From: PRDV01 sp963710865
GTDB taxonomy: Bacteria > Babelota > Babeliae > Babelales > Babelaceae
Reading direction: 5' to 3'
Length of the DNA stretch: 64,000 nt
NCBI GenBank assembly: GCA_963710865.1
Contig: CAVQBR010000002.1
Span: 1,240,001 to 1,304,000 of the forward strand
Positions within the stretch are counted from its first letter, which is position 1, and every line of letters starts with the position of its first letter. The translations under genes and the position numbers were made by a program. Positions 16,827 to 26,579 of this stretch are shown in pieces. A model generated the notes under the pieces. That model made no database searches and was not told the origin of the DNA. It saw only the letters and a list, made by a program, of their open reading frames with translations.

Positions 16827-18437
16827 TCACAATTCTCTTTGAGTTTGAAAGATGTTCTGTTGAATACACTCGATGGAAAACTCTTTCTCATCGAAATTGA
16901 ACGACATGCCCACGAGGACTATCTTCTTGCCACGCGTAGCATACTTCTCTGCGTAGCGCTTATCGAGAATCTGGTTCAGTGCCTTTTCAGGTCCTAAGTT
17001 AAGCTTGCATTCAAAAAGAAGCACTGTGGTGTCTGTCGTGAGAACAAAATCTATACGTCCATTACTTGTTGCGACTTCAGATTCGCCTTCAAACCCGAGA
17101 CCAAGCACAAGAAACTCAAAGAGTGCGTGATAGAAGGCCTCATCTCGCCTGTGGTGTTGATAGGGGATTCCAGCAAGCAAACTTTGAAACAAAGAGCTAA
17201 ATGTGGTTATATCTTCTTCACGAAGAGCTTTCCTCATCTTACTAAACGCGTCTATGATGACGCGATGTTCCTTCTTGGTTAAGAGGCCCGTAAGTATAAG
17301 TGCAACGGAGCGTCTGACTTCTTCGTTGGGAAATCCTAAGGTATAAAGAGACGCAGAATAGCCCTTTATTGTTAAGTACCCTGCTTGATACATTATAGCA
17401 ATTATCGGAGTAGACCCCAGATCCCATGAATTAAAACTGCTTTCGTCGATCTCTTCACCTTCAATGTTATGGATGATTAGAGGATCTTTACTCAATAATT
17501 CGATTAAGAACGTGGGGGTGCCTGAAGCAAACCAATAATTGGCGAGCTTCTTATTTTTCAAGAAGTACGCAATTGAGTAGGGGTTATAGACCTTCTTTTC
17601 CTCAGTTGAAAATCTGTAACCGTTATACCAAAGCTTCATCTCAGCTTTGATATTTTCGACGGTAGAATGTTTTTTTTCGGCATAGGTTTGAAGTGCGTTT
17701 CCAAAATAGCGATCTATCTCCTCTTCGCTATATCCCAAAATATCGCAGAATTCTTCATTTTCCGAGATGTCATGCAGGGTGTTAAACCCAGAAAAAATCG
17801 AGGTTTTCGAAAATTTTGTAACACCTGTTACAAATATTGCATGGAAATATACATCAAGGCCTTTAATAGTATCATAAAATTCTTTCAAAACCTTTTGATT
17901 TGCTTCAGCGATGACTATATCTCGAGAAATATAGCTCAGCATTGGATGATCATACTCATCTACCAATAGCACCACCTGGTTAATTTGAGCGAGCTCAGTT
18001 ACGAGCTTACGTACAATATCTTTCAGTTCAGAAAGCGGTTCAATATCGATCTTATACTGGCGAGCAATATCGTAAAGATGATTGCTTAAACTTATTCTCA
18101 AGGCGGTGTCTGATGCGTGAGAAATTGTGGAAAAATCAAGATGTATTACGGGATGTTGACCAAACTCAAAATCGCTCGAATCTATCCAAAGGCCTTTAAA
18201 AAGCTCTCTGTTTCCTGTAAACAATTCGTGCAGGGTACTAATGAGCAGGCTTTTGCCGAATCTTCGTGGCCTTGATAAGAAATGATACCGGTCTTGTTCT
18301 AGGTAGAGATTGTAGATGTGTTGTGTTTTATCTACATAGATGTAGTTCTTCTTTATCATAAGCGAGAAAGAAGAAACATCTCGGGCAAGATACTTTTTAA
18401 TCATTGCTGTTCCAACCATTTTGTACATTCTGTTCAT
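16827..18437 (-). CDS. AAA-ATPase-like/PD-(D/E)XK protein, apparently intact
   Basis: The 536-residue protein is the full-length member of the local trio. It has YVDKTQHIYNL, RPRRFGKSLLISTL, VVLLVDEYDHPML (Walker B DE), and FVTGVTKFSKTSIFSGFN. The nuclease core NGRIDFVLTTDTT...LLFECKLNLG supplies the D and the E-x-K, and a tail GKKIVLVGMSFN follows. I kept the start at 18437 because GAGGTAAAATA precedes it; an internal ATG at 18404 aligns with the paralogue start but has a weaker site. Such proteins are abundant and multi-copy in Bacteroidetes and host-associated bacteria. Their role is unproven. Confidence 0.9.
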   Translation of the reverse strand: MNRMYKMVGTAMIKKYLARDVSSFSLMIKKNYIYVDKTQHIYNLYLEQDRYHFLSRPRRFGKSLLISTLHELFTGNRELFKGLWIDSSDFEFGQHPVIHLDFSTISHASDTALRISLSNHLYDIARQYKIDIEPLSELKDIVRKLVTELAQINQVVLLVDEYDHPMLSYISRDIVIAEANQKVLKEFYDTIKGLDVYFHAIFVTGVTKFSKTSIFSGFNTLHDISENEEFCDILGYSEEEIDRYFGNALQTYAEKKHSTVENIKAEMKLWYNGYRFSTEEKKVYNPYSIAYFLKNKKLANYWFASGTPTFLIELLSKDPLIIHNIEGEEIDESSFNSWDLGSTPIIAIMYQAGYLTIKGYSASLYTLGFPNEEVRRSVALILTGLLTKKEHRVIIDAFSKMRKALREEDITTFSSLFQSLLAGIPYQHHRRDEAFYHALFEFLVLGLGFEGESEVATSNGRIDFVLTTDTTVLLFECKLNLGPEKALNQILDKRYAEKYATRGKKIVLVGMSFNFDEKEFSIECIQQNIFQTQREL

Positions 18438-18505
18438 TATTTTACCTCGTATTGTATGAAATGTCTTCTAGTGCTTGTTATCTTATTATTCAGTCCTATT
18501 AGTTC

Positions 18506-19594
18506 CTACTCTCGTAGCAGTAGCTGTTCAACCTCCTTATTTGGCCAGCTAACATGGTACATATGAAACTTTTCGTCATAGCCTTTTATGGTAACGTAGC
18601 CGGTTTGGTAGAGCAGTTGAACAACAGGCAAAGCGTTGCTCGTAGAAATGCTTCGGCTTGAAAGCTTATAGGCCCCATCGAATTGAGTAAATGAGAAGCT
18701 GTTTTTCTTCAAGATATCAGCCAGGAATGGAGACATTGCCGTCTCGGCCCAATAGGGCCCGAATTCTTGCGTTTCAAGGAACTGAAGTAGCGAGAATGGA
18801 TTGTACGCTAGCAGTGGTTCTCCAGAAAATTGATAGCCGCTATACCAAGCGCCAATGGTTTCTTTCAGATTGTTTGCATCGATGCCGGTCTCTTTTGCTA
18901 TGGAGGCGATATAATTTCCAAAGTAGGCATCTACCTCCTCCTGGGTGAACCCAAGCAGTTGAGCTCCCAACTGCTCTGTTGAGATATCGTTCAAATGATC
19001 CAATCCTGAAAGGAATGACAGGGCGGTCCCTGTGATGAAAAGAGCTTTTATGTAAGCATCCAATCCTTGAAAGCTATCGTAAAAACTTTGAAGGGTTCTC
19101 CTGTGAGCCTCAGCGAGCTTTGTATTGTGGAGCTTATCGAGTATCGGTTTGTCATAGTCATCAAGAAAAATAACGACTTTTTCGCGTAAGCTTAATTTTT
19201 TAACGAGAAGCTGCAATTTGCTTTTCTGATCGTAGCCGTTTGAAATATCTACAGTCTGTTCTCGAGCTATTTGATCGAGTCTGTATTCCAAGCTTAGCTT
19301 GAGCTCGCTTGTGGTTTCGTAGTTCAGGCTTGATAATTCTATATGAATAACGGGGTAGTCTATCCACCGCCAATTTCCGTAAATCCACAAATCTTTAAAC
19401 AGTGAATGATTGCCTTGAAAGAGTTCTTTTAAAGTTGAGATAAGGAGCGACTTACCAAACTTGCGAGGCCGAGCTAAGAAAAATAGGCGACGCCCCCTGA
19501 GAAATAGATTGTATATATGCTGGGTTTTGTCGATGTAGAGATAGTGCTCTTGTATTAATTTTGGAAAAGAGCTAATTCCAATAGGCAGATGCAT
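18506..19594 (-). CDS. AAA-ATPase-like protein lacking the nuclease domain
   Basis: The 362-residue member of the same family has YIDKTQHIYNL, RPRKFGKSLLISTL and VVIFLDDYDKPIL. It stops after VSWPNKEVEQLLLRE, which aligns with GFPNEEVRRSVAL in the complete paralogue, just where the nuclease region begins. Only 68 bp separate it from the next gene, so the nuclease module has been deleted rather than shifted out of frame. It could still fold as an ATPase-like domain; function unknown. Confidence 0.85.
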   Translation of the reverse strand: MHLPIGISSFPKLIQEHYLYIDKTQHIYNLFLRGRRLFFLARPRKFGKSLLISTLKELFQGNHSLFKDLWIYGNWRWIDYPVIHIELSSLNYETTSELKLSLEYRLDQIAREQTVDISNGYDQKSKLQLLVKKLSLREKVVIFLDDYDKPILDKLHNTKLAEAHRRTLQSFYDSFQGLDAYIKALFITGTALSFLSGLDHLNDISTEQLGAQLLGFTQEEVDAYFGNYIASIAKETGIDANNLKETIGAWYSGYQFSGEPLLAYNPFSLLQFLETQEFGPYWAETAMSPFLADILKKNSFSFTQFDGAYKLSSRSISTSNALPVVQLLYQTGYVTIKGYDEKFHMYHVSWPNKEVEQLLLRE

Positions 19595-19792
19595 AGAGAG
19601 TTGATCTCCTTAAGGGTTGCATGCCTTATGCCAGATAACATACTGCGATTTTAAAAATAAGTAAAGGCAAAGATAATTCGGGAAGAGCGAGATGTGGGGC
19701 GCTATTACTGACCCGCTTTGTATAGAGGATCGATCTCTTCTGATATACTTTGAAAGAATTGTATTCTGCTTAACCTGTTTAAAGGCCAAATT

Positions 19793-20987
19793 ATGGATAA
19801 GATTGGTATGCTATCCCTATGCTTATTTATCTTCGTGGCCAGTCAAGCTGTTGATCCAGAAAAGCCTGGCGAGTCTTCGCTTACATCTCAATCGCTGAGT
19901 GATCATCTGCTTGGTGCTATTTTGGGTTTCTGCCCTTGGTGCCGCTCTTGGCAGGGTAACTGAGTTTCTCGAAACCACAGATGACATACGAGCGAGATAC
20001 GGTCCTCATGGCGTGTCGTCTTTTGATAGCTTTAAAAAGAACGATTGGATCCGGTATAAAGATGCTCATCGCCGCCTATACAGATGATACACTCATGTCG
20101 ATCATTGTTCTTGAAGAGGCTTTGAAATGCGAGGATTCTGGGACATTTAAGAAAAATCTTGAAAAGCGATTTGCTCAATTATTTTGACCTGATCGATATG
20201 GTATTGACTTACTTTTTGCTGTACGAGCTCATGGGCAAACCAATATGAATGCTTTTAACGCTACTAAGGGGTCAAGTACGGTCAGATAGCAAAAGAGGGT
20301 GGTTGTGGATCGGTTATGCGTGCATGGCCTCTTGGCTTAGTCTACTTTAATGATAGAAATAAGCTTGTCAAAGCTGCTACAGATCAATCAGTTTTGACCC
20401 ACCGCCATCCTATGGCACAAGCAGCTTCGGTAGCTGCAGGGGTTGCTGTTGCCTTGGGCAATTGTATGGGTAAGCGGGTAAGTCCAAATGATGTTGTTAA
20501 TGAAATCATTGCGGCGAGCTCATTGTTCAATGCAGAAGAAAAAGAATATAAAAAAAATTCCACCAAGACCTTAACGCCTTCTTCTGTGTAGATTGCTCAC
20601 AAGTGATATGATTTCCTATGCTCGTAGTATGGCGTGCAAGGCAAAACTCCTGAGCAGGTGCTTGGGACCATTAATGAAAAGCAACAAAATTATTGTTCTC
20701 CCCAAGGGTTCTTGCTCGGATGGGCGGCCGATGAAGCATTAGCTGCGGCTGTGTACGTATTCTATCGCCATCCCTATGATCTTCATGCAGGGCTCATTGA
20801 GGCAACTAATACACCGGGTGACAGTGATAGTATTGCGACATTGGCTGGGGCCTTAATTGGCGCATATTCAGGGTTTAGTAAATTTAAAGAGCATGGTTTT
20901 GATTGCACGGCTCTGGAAAACTTTACTGAGCTTAGTGAGCTGGCTCGCGAGTGCACTCAAAAAGCTTCTGAGACTCGTAAGCCTTAA
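19793..20987 (+). pseudogene. Exported ADP-ribosylglycohydrolase, multiply frameshifted
   Basis: The pieces follow each other in three frames on the plus strand. ATG 19793 opens a signal peptide (MDKIGMLSLCLFIFVASQAV), then HLLGAILG; the frame changes to ALGAALGRVTEF; then to AYTDDTLMS, the family's metal-binding TDDT; then to GGCGSVMRAWPLGLV; then QGKTPEQVLG and TPGDSDSIATLAGALIGAYSG, the second metal site. All are hallmarks of ADP-ribosylhydrolases that remove ADP-ribose from proteins. At least four frame changes or stops are needed, so the gene is dead unless the assembly is wrong. Confidence 0.88.
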
Positions 20988-21224
20988 GAGAGCGCTTACT
21001 TGATGGCTTACAACCGCATCGTGTTGACAAGGGATGTTACTTGATCTTAGTAAGAGTAATCGTAGCCGCAATGACTGACCTGTAAACTAAGAAAGCACAT
21101 ACTGAACTCAAAGACTTTACTTGTGAGAGAGATTGAGTAGATGAAGAATCTTACAAGCCAGAGCTTAGAAGCTCATTCGTTTCTCATAGAAACTTTAAGG
21201 ATTGCATTTGAATCTGTTCTTACT

Positions 21225-21255
21225 GTGGCTACCACAGATTGTCTGTGATAGCCAC
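21225..21255. terminator. Strong hairpin after the 21264-23000 gene
   Basis: GTGGCTA (225-231 of 21,000s) pairs with TAGCCAC (249-255), and inside it CACAGA pairs with TCTGTG around a TTG loop, with one C/A mismatch between the two stems. It lies 9 bp after the minus-strand stop. No T-tract is seen. Confidence 0.6.
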
Positions 21256-21263
21256 CTGTATTC

Positions 21264-23000
21264 CTAATCGAGTTGAACGTGAGCTACTTGGCCTCCCCAA
21301 GCATTAGTAGCAGGGCACCAAAGCTGACAGGTCCAGAACGTGTTGTCGCTTGGATCTGGCGACGTTCGGGAATGGTCTCCCCACCGAGCAAATGGGGTAA
21401 ACTCCCAGTCTTCTTGAGCAAAGTAATTTGAACTACTTTGAGTATACAAGAATGGTGTTGCTGCCACTCCGTTGATAACCTGAGTTACCGATGCATTCAG
21501 AAATTCGTTTGCACCACAGGTTGTAGCTCCTATAACTACTTGCCCATTGGCGTTTGTCATAATAGAAGGAGTCAAAAAATGACGCTGATTAAAATCATTG
21601 GTTGGCGATGCAGCAAAAAGTGTACCATCTACGGTAACCACTGGGGTTGAGCCGGATAGATCTATAGACCAATACCTCACTCCATTCCTCGTAGGATTGA
21701 TGGATGGATTGCTGGCACCGGTATTGTCAACTCCAATGTATGTACAGGTCCACAACGTATTATTGCGAATATGGGTTGCACTCAGGTGCGGCGAAGTATT
21801 TCCAAGTACCATATGAAAAGGAGGCGTTCCCAGTACCGGAGATGGTATAGCATCAATATAAGGCGTCTCAAACTGTATTGAGGAGAATGGTAATGACAGC
21901 ATCGGGCCTTCGGACGTATAGCTGACAGTACCAAGCAAGATTTGTTGAGATACACCCAGTACTAAAAAGTCGAACGCATCGCTCGCTGCAAAATAGCTAA
22001 ACTGCGGGTTGCTATCAAAATTTTGAGCACCTTGGTTACCGTATGGTCCTTGAAGTGTATTTTGATCTACGAGATTACGAAAGCCAAAAATCTCAACCGG
22101 ACCGCCACTTAGAAGCGATTCTTTTGGAAGTACATAGACTGCCGAGCTTGCATAGGAAGCGTCAACGTTAGATATGTCCGCCGCACACAATACGGCATTG
22201 TTATCTACCCCGAGGGTGGTATAATCAAAACCCGCAAGCAACGGGAAAAACTCGAACCCCGGATCTGTTGGCGTATCTACCGTGATAAACGACCAAATCG
22301 TCTGAGCAGTTATAGGATCTCCATCGCTCATAGCAAGAAGTATGCCAGATCCTGGCGCGGTGGCGGCCAGGAACCATCGCTGTGAAAGCGGATCGAAAAT
22401 GATATTGGGGTCAGCGGTATATCTACCGTTACTTATTGAGCTGAAGAAATGATCGTGAGAAATATTGAGTACTCCATCGATTTCTCCCGTTGATTTGGAG
22501 AAGCTGCGGATACGTCCTTTTGTTCCTAAAATGTATTGCTCCGACCCGACGCTACCATCGCTACTTGGTCCATATTGGCCCGATTCCTGAAAATCAAAAC
22601 TCAAAAATGATCCTGCAGACTGCTGGAGAATGCTAAGTGTTCCGTTCTCTTTGCGCGGAACTTGCACGGTCAGTTGTGATTTTCTAGCCGTCGGGTTCAG
22701 TGGTCCTGTTGCCATTGATTGGGCTATGGCAACTCGCGTAGGAGCCGATTTCGTTTGTGCAGACTCTGCAAACATGAGCTGAGCAGTAGTAGCCTTTTCT
22801 GGATGTACTATTCGCTTATCTCCTTTTTTAAGAGTTGGTGATACATCGACCTTTGAGCGATCGACGGTCCGAGCCCAGACCTTCTTACGAAGTTCTTTGT
22901 TATACGCGGTACCCTTTATCCCGCTATGAGACAGAAGAGTTTGTGGCATGCACATGAATGCAAGCCCAAGGTAGGTGAGCAGATGTGTGATAGTTTTCAT
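21264..23000 (-). CDS. Exported protein of unknown function, propeller-like
   Basis: The 578-residue protein has a signal peptide (MKTITHLLTYLGLAFMCMPQTLLSHSG). After a basic linker the chain is rich in beta-strand-like, Gly/Ser/Asp-rich segments such as NIIFDPLSQRWFLAATA, LLAGFDYTTLGVDNNAVLC and NTLWTCTYIGVDNTG. Their pattern of an aromatic residue after a polar turn suggests a beta-propeller. The C-terminus repeats DNTFWTCQLWCP, similar to NTLWTCTYIGV. No catalytic motif is recognised. It shares strand and vicinity with the following beta-helix gene, and both seem to be exported surface or secreted proteins. Confidence 0.75.
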   Translation of the reverse strand: MKTITHLLTYLGLAFMCMPQTLLSHSGIKGTAYNKELRKKVWARTVDRSKVDVSPTLKKGDKRIVHPEKATTAQLMFAESAQTKSAPTRVAIAQSMATGPLNPTARKSQLTVQVPRKENGTLSILQQSAGSFLSFDFQESGQYGPSSDGSVGSEQYILGTKGRIRSFSKSTGEIDGVLNISHDHFFSSISNGRYTADPNIIFDPLSQRWFLAATAPGSGILLAMSDGDPITAQTIWSFITVDTPTDPGFEFFPLLAGFDYTTLGVDNNAVLCAADISNVDASYASSAVYVLPKESLLSGGPVEIFGFRNLVDQNTLQGPYGNQGAQNFDSNPQFSYFAASDAFDFLVLGVSQQILLGTVSYTSEGPMLSLPFSSIQFETPYIDAIPSPVLGTPPFHMVLGNTSPHLSATHIRNNTLWTCTYIGVDNTGASNPSINPTRNGVRYWSIDLSGSTPVVTVDGTLFAASPTNDFNQRHFLTPSIMTNANGQVVIGATTCGANEFLNASVTQVINGVAATPFLYTQSSSNYFAQEDWEFTPFARWGDHSRTSPDPSDNTFWTCQLWCPATNAWGGQVAHVQLD

Positions 23001-23032
23001 GAATAACTCCTTTAGGTTGTAATATCTCTTTA

Positions 23033-24964
23033 CTAGTTAACGCTAATATTTGTAAGTACCCCAGCTGTAGCTGATGGTGCCGATATAAGATTTGCTGCTA
23101 TTCCTTGATAGTTAGTACCATTACAGGAAGCAAAATTGCCATAAGCCTGGTTTAATGGGCAGGTTGTAGAGATAGCAAGCTGGTTGTTTAGGCCCACACC
23201 CAAGTTATTGGTAAGCGTATTTCCTTTAGCAATAATCTGGCTTGTCGTATTATCAAGCGTTATCCCATCGCAGTTACCGTCCGTAATAGTACAGTCGGTA
23301 ATGCTGGTTGTTGACGTTCCCGACACATATACGCCGCTTCTTACTGCACCTGTTACTTTACAGTTGCTTACAGTACAGCCAAAGTTGTTACCATTAAGAT
23401 TGTCGATGATCGTAGTCACTGGCTGGCTAAAACTATCACACGGTGGTGTGACGAAGCCATCGGGAACAACCGCTATCCCAATGGAAGGATTACCGGAAAC
23501 ACTGCTGTTTTGTATAATGGCGTTGCTCACTCCTCCGTGGATATTAAAGCCAATCGGACAGTTTGTGAGGGGTTGGTTGCAAAAAATACTCGCGGCACAA
23601 TTGTCGACCTTGAGTCCATGGCAATTGCGAGCAAAAAAAGCATCAGTGCCATTAAAGCTACTTAATAAACAGCCGCTAATAGAGCCATTGAATACATCTT
23701 GTACCTTCAAAAGTGGCTCAGGGCTGGCCAGATAATTAGTCAGCTGGCAGTTGCTGATAAGTAGATTAGCAACGTTGTCGACGCGTAAGGCACCATTCTT
23801 GGCATTAAAGACCTGACAATCAGAAATTTCTATATTCTCACTGAGCCGAATCGAAGCAATAATTCCGTATGAACCGCTGTTAAAGACTTGACAGTTCTGA
23901 AGTTTCAATGACTGGAATCCTGCCAGAACCATACCACTTAGTCCGCTATTGCTTACCTGCACATTCTTAAGAATCCAGTTAGATTGATAGAAAGTCGTGT
24001 AAATTCCATGAAAGGTCGTATTGGAAATCGAGCAATTCTCGATGAGCGTGTTATTTACGTACCCCGCGGTGCGTTCCGGTTGCGCTATACCGGCAAGAAC
24101 GTTTTGGTCAAATGTGCAATCTCGTATAATCGTGCCATAAGTGTCGGCCGCAAGCAGCGCACCATAATAGCATGTGGAGACATTGCATCGTTCGATAGTA
24201 ACTCCCTGACGAGGCGCGAAAACTAATATGTCGGTAGTAGGCGAAGTGAGCGGAAGCCCTTGTACAAAAATACCCGCACTTAGAAGCGCATTAAATTCTT
24301 TAATTTGCACATCGCTAATTGTTACATCATTCGTTAGAGCACCAACTGCGATACAGGCTTCATCCGCTGGGCTGCCGGTCCCGAGTACTGTTCCATTATG
24401 GATCAGAACATTCGATGCTTGCGCGAGCGTTAGTATCACATTAGTGCCTGCACCGCCAGTAAAGGTGACCGTATGCTCATTTAAATCAAGATCAACATTA
24501 GGTGCATTAATTGCTATGCCTATAGGACCGAACGCTCCGGCCGGGATGGTGGTGCCATCGACAAAAATATCTTCAGCTAAGCAATAGCGCCCTGACTGAG
24601 TGATCTCAAGGGGTATGTCAGCCTGGGTAATAGCGGTTATCGTTCCGCACGTAGTGACCGTGCCGATAATTGTTTCCAATTGTGATTCTATCGTATTACA
24701 GCATGTAGTAAGATTGCTATTTACTTGCGCTATATCATTTGCCAGATTTGTACAGCACGTATTTAAGGTATCCTCAACTCGTGCAATTTCACAACGCAAC
24801 TTTTTACAGCATTTATCACACGAACAGTCATGCCTTCCTTGTTCGTGGCAATCGGTAGTTATTTGACCTCGATGAACTTCAGACACAGGTAAAATAGATG
24901 CTACTATACCCACACTCATAAGCCATGAGATAAGTAGATACTGCTTCATACTACATTTCTTCAT
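23033..24964 (-). CDS. Exported right-handed beta-helix protein with Cys-pair coil
   Basis: I place the start at ATG 24964, after AAGGGACGTATCT, where a signal peptide begins (MKKCSMKQYLLISWLMSVGI); a reading to 25081 adds 39 residues without a ribosome site. About residues 40-115 form a coil with regularly spaced Cys pairs (CDKCCKKLRC, LNTCCTN, LTTCCNT). The remaining 500 or so residues are parallel beta-helix repeats: short strands such as NVLIHNGTVLG, VTISDVQIKEF and VTIERCNVST, typical of NosD/pectate-lyase-like folds. Such folds serve as carbohydrate-active or adhesive surface proteins; no active site is recognised. It has no close paralogue in the window. Confidence 0.82.
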   Translation of the reverse strand: MKKCSMKQYLLISWLMSVGIVASILPVSEVHRGQITTDCHEQGRHDCSCDKCCKKLRCEIARVEDTLNTCCTNLANDIAQVNSNLTTCCNTIESQLETIIGTVTTCGTITAITQADIPLEITQSGRYCLAEDIFVDGTTIPAGAFGPIGIAINAPNVDLDLNEHTVTFTGGAGTNVILTLAQASNVLIHNGTVLGTGSPADEACIAVGALTNDVTISDVQIKEFNALLSAGIFVQGLPLTSPTTDILVFAPRQGVTIERCNVSTCYYGALLAADTYGTIIRDCTFDQNVLAGIAQPERTAGYVNNTLIENCSISNTTFHGIYTTFYQSNWILKNVQVSNSGLSGMVLAGFQSLKLQNCQVFNSGSYGIIASIRLSENIEISDCQVFNAKNGALRVDNVANLLISNCQLTNYLASPEPLLKVQDVFNGSISGCLLSSFNGTDAFFARNCHGLKVDNCAASIFCNQPLTNCPIGFNIHGGVSNAIIQNSSVSGNPSIGIAVVPDGFVTPPCDSFSQPVTTIIDNLNGNNFGCTVSNCKVTGAVRSGVYVSGTSTTSITDCTITDGNCDGITLDNTTSQIIAKGNTLTNNLGVGLNNQLAISTTCPLNQAYGNFASCNGTNYQGIAANLISAPSATAGVLTNISVN

Positions 24965-25171
24965 AGATACGTCCCTTGTTTTAATGGTTTCTTGCAAAGC
25001 ACTGCGCTTTTGCTTTCTGTGGGTATCATAGTAAATTGAAAAAGTAAAAGTAAAGCATATTTTATATTTTTTTAACAACAAGCCTTACGACCAAATAATC
25101 TTATCGAAGGAGAACAGTAGGACCAACATGTCCTTTAAAGCATCGGTAACCTGATCGACCGAGCATTTAGG

Positions 25172-25200
25172 AACACGCAATCATATTTTATTGGCGTGTT
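25172..25200. terminator. Hairpin after rodA
   Basis: AACACGC (25172-25178) pairs with GCGTGTT (25194-25200), extended by AAT/ATT with a bulge. It lies about 30 bp past the rodA stop on the minus strand. No T-tract, so only a possible terminator. Confidence 0.4.
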
Positions 25201-25228
25201 GAAACAAGCGATATGAATTTTTGAGGTA

Positions 25229-26353
25229 TCAAGCGGCTTTTGCTGACAGGCTCAGGTAAAACCGCCTCATGGCAATGCTGTTAAACCAGCCAAGGCTTGC
25301 AAAGCTAATCCAGAGATTGCTTACTCCATAGCTGATGAATGGCAGAGGAATGCCGACAATCGGCATAAGACCCATAACCATGCACATATTTATGATAGTT
25401 GAGATGACGAGATGGATAATGAGCCCAGTTGCAAGAAGTTGGGCGCAGAAGTTCTTTATCGTTGAAATAACATAAAAGAGCCGCAGAAAGAGGAGAATAT
25501 AGAGCAAGATGATGAGCAGAGCTCCTAGGAAGCCCCATTCTTCACAAATCACCGCGAAGATAAAATCTGTTCTGCTCTCGGGTAAGAAGCTGAATTTGTT
25601 TTGGGTGCCATTGAGAAATCCTTTACCCGAAAAACCACCTGAGCCTATGGCTATACGTGATTGCTCTATGTGGTACCGCTCTTTTTTGCTATCACCTGAT
25701 CCTAAAAAAACTGTAATTCGATTTTTTTGGTACGGCTTTAAACACTTCCAAAGAATCGGCGCAGTCAGGGCGCAACTTATGAGCGCAATCTGAAAGTATC
25801 GTTTATTAAGTCCTGCAAGCCAGAAGAGAATGAGGCCAGAAAAGAGTACGATTAATCCCGTTCCTAAGTCTGGTTGCTTGATAATAAGAAGAACACTGAT
25901 TGCCAGAACTCCTAAAAGAGGTACAAAGGTAGAAAGGTGGGCATTACTCATTTCTGCTTCATCAGTAAACAGATAGTAGCTGATGAAGGCAGGAAAGAAG
26001 AGCTTCGAGAGTTCTGCTGGCTGAAATTTAGTGACACCTATGTTGATCCATCGCTGGCCACCCATTGCAAGACTGCCCTTAATGATGGTAACAATAAGAA
26101 GAAGTATCGTTGCAAAATACAGGAAATAGCCTCCTCGCTCGAGGGTCCGATAGTCCATGTAGCAACACACGCAATAAATGATGATGCCGGTAATAATACC
26201 AAAGAGCTGCTTTTTAAAAAAGAAGGAATAGGGTACTTCTGCAGTATGTGTAGCGCTAAACACAAACATGAGTCCGAGAAGGGATAGTAGCACCATTACA
26301 AAAAAACTTATCCAATCAAATGAATGTAAATATCGACGATCAATGAGCCACAT
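25229..26353 (-). CDS. rodA: RodA, SEDS-family peptidoglycan glycosyltransferase
   Basis: A polytopic membrane protein of 374 residues with about ten hydrophobic helices. RodA signatures are visible: VFSATHT after helix 1, QPDLGTGLIVLFSGL, and the long QSRIAIGSGGFSGKGFL segment followed by LPESRTDFIFAVICEEWGF. RodA polymerises glycan strands for side-wall growth together with a class B PBP. I start at ATG 26353; a longer frame to 26446 runs through the tRNA-Pro gene and is an artefact. It is probably transcribed from the tRNA promoter upstream. Its presence shows that the cell retains peptidoglycan elongation. Confidence 0.96.
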   Translation of the reverse strand: MWLIDRRYLHSFDWISFFVMVLLSLLGLMFVFSATHTAEVPYSFFFKKQLFGIITGIIIYCVCCYMDYRTLERGGYFLYFATILLLIVTIIKGSLAMGGQRWINIGVTKFQPAELSKLFFPAFISYYLFTDEAEMSNAHLSTFVPLLGVLAISVLLIIKQPDLGTGLIVLFSGLILFWLAGLNKRYFQIALISCALTAPILWKCLKPYQKNRITVFLGSGDSKKERYHIEQSRIAIGSGGFSGKGFLNGTQNKFSFLPESRTDFIFAVICEEWGFLGALLIILLYILLFLRLFYVISTIKNFCAQLLATGLIIHLVISTIINMCMVMGLMPIVGIPLPFISYGVSNLWISFASLGWFNSIAMRRFYLSLSAKAA

Positions 26354-26366
26354 ATTATTTAAGACC

Positions 26367-26442
26367 TGGTCGGGGCGGCCAGACTCGAACTGACAACCCC
26401 TCGCTCCCAAAGCGAGTGCGCTACCAATTGCGCCACGCCCCG
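26367..26442 (-). tRNA. tRNA-Pro (anticodon TGG)
   Basis: The minus strand folds as a cloverleaf. Acceptor CGGGGCG pairs with CGCCCCG; the D-arm carries GCGCAATTGGTAGCGC; the anticodon stem is CTCGC/GCGAG around TTTGGGA (anticodon TGG); the T-arm contains GTTCGAGTC. Discriminator A and the 3' CCA are encoded (26367-26370). It lies 13 bp upstream of rodA. Confidence 0.95.
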
Positions 26443-26491
26443 ACATTGTTACTAGTGTATACTAAAATGGGTGTAAAGCAAAATACTTTTA

Positions 26492-26568
26492 TGGGGTGAA
26501 TGGTGGGATTCGAACCCACGGCCACCAGAGCCACAATCTGGTGCTCTACCAACTGAGCTACATCCACC
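26492..26568 (-). tRNA. tRNA-His (anticodon GTG)
   Basis: Acceptor GTGGATG pairs with CATTCAC (one G-U). The diagnostic extra G at position -1 (26568) faces C73, anticodon stem CCAGA/TCTGG encloses TTGTGGC (anticodon GTG), and the T-arm is GGTTCGAATCC. The CCA is encoded. It is first in the tRNA-rodA unit. Confidence 0.95.
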
Positions 26569-26579
26569 ATGTATATAAG

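Noticed and set aside
23184..24866. Several plus-strand reading frames of 80-183 codons opposite the beta-helix gene
   Set aside because: They are antisense to a clear repeat-fold protein and have no ribosome site or domain pattern.
26354..26446. Upstream extension of rodA
   Set aside because: It is the tRNA-Pro gene read as protein.
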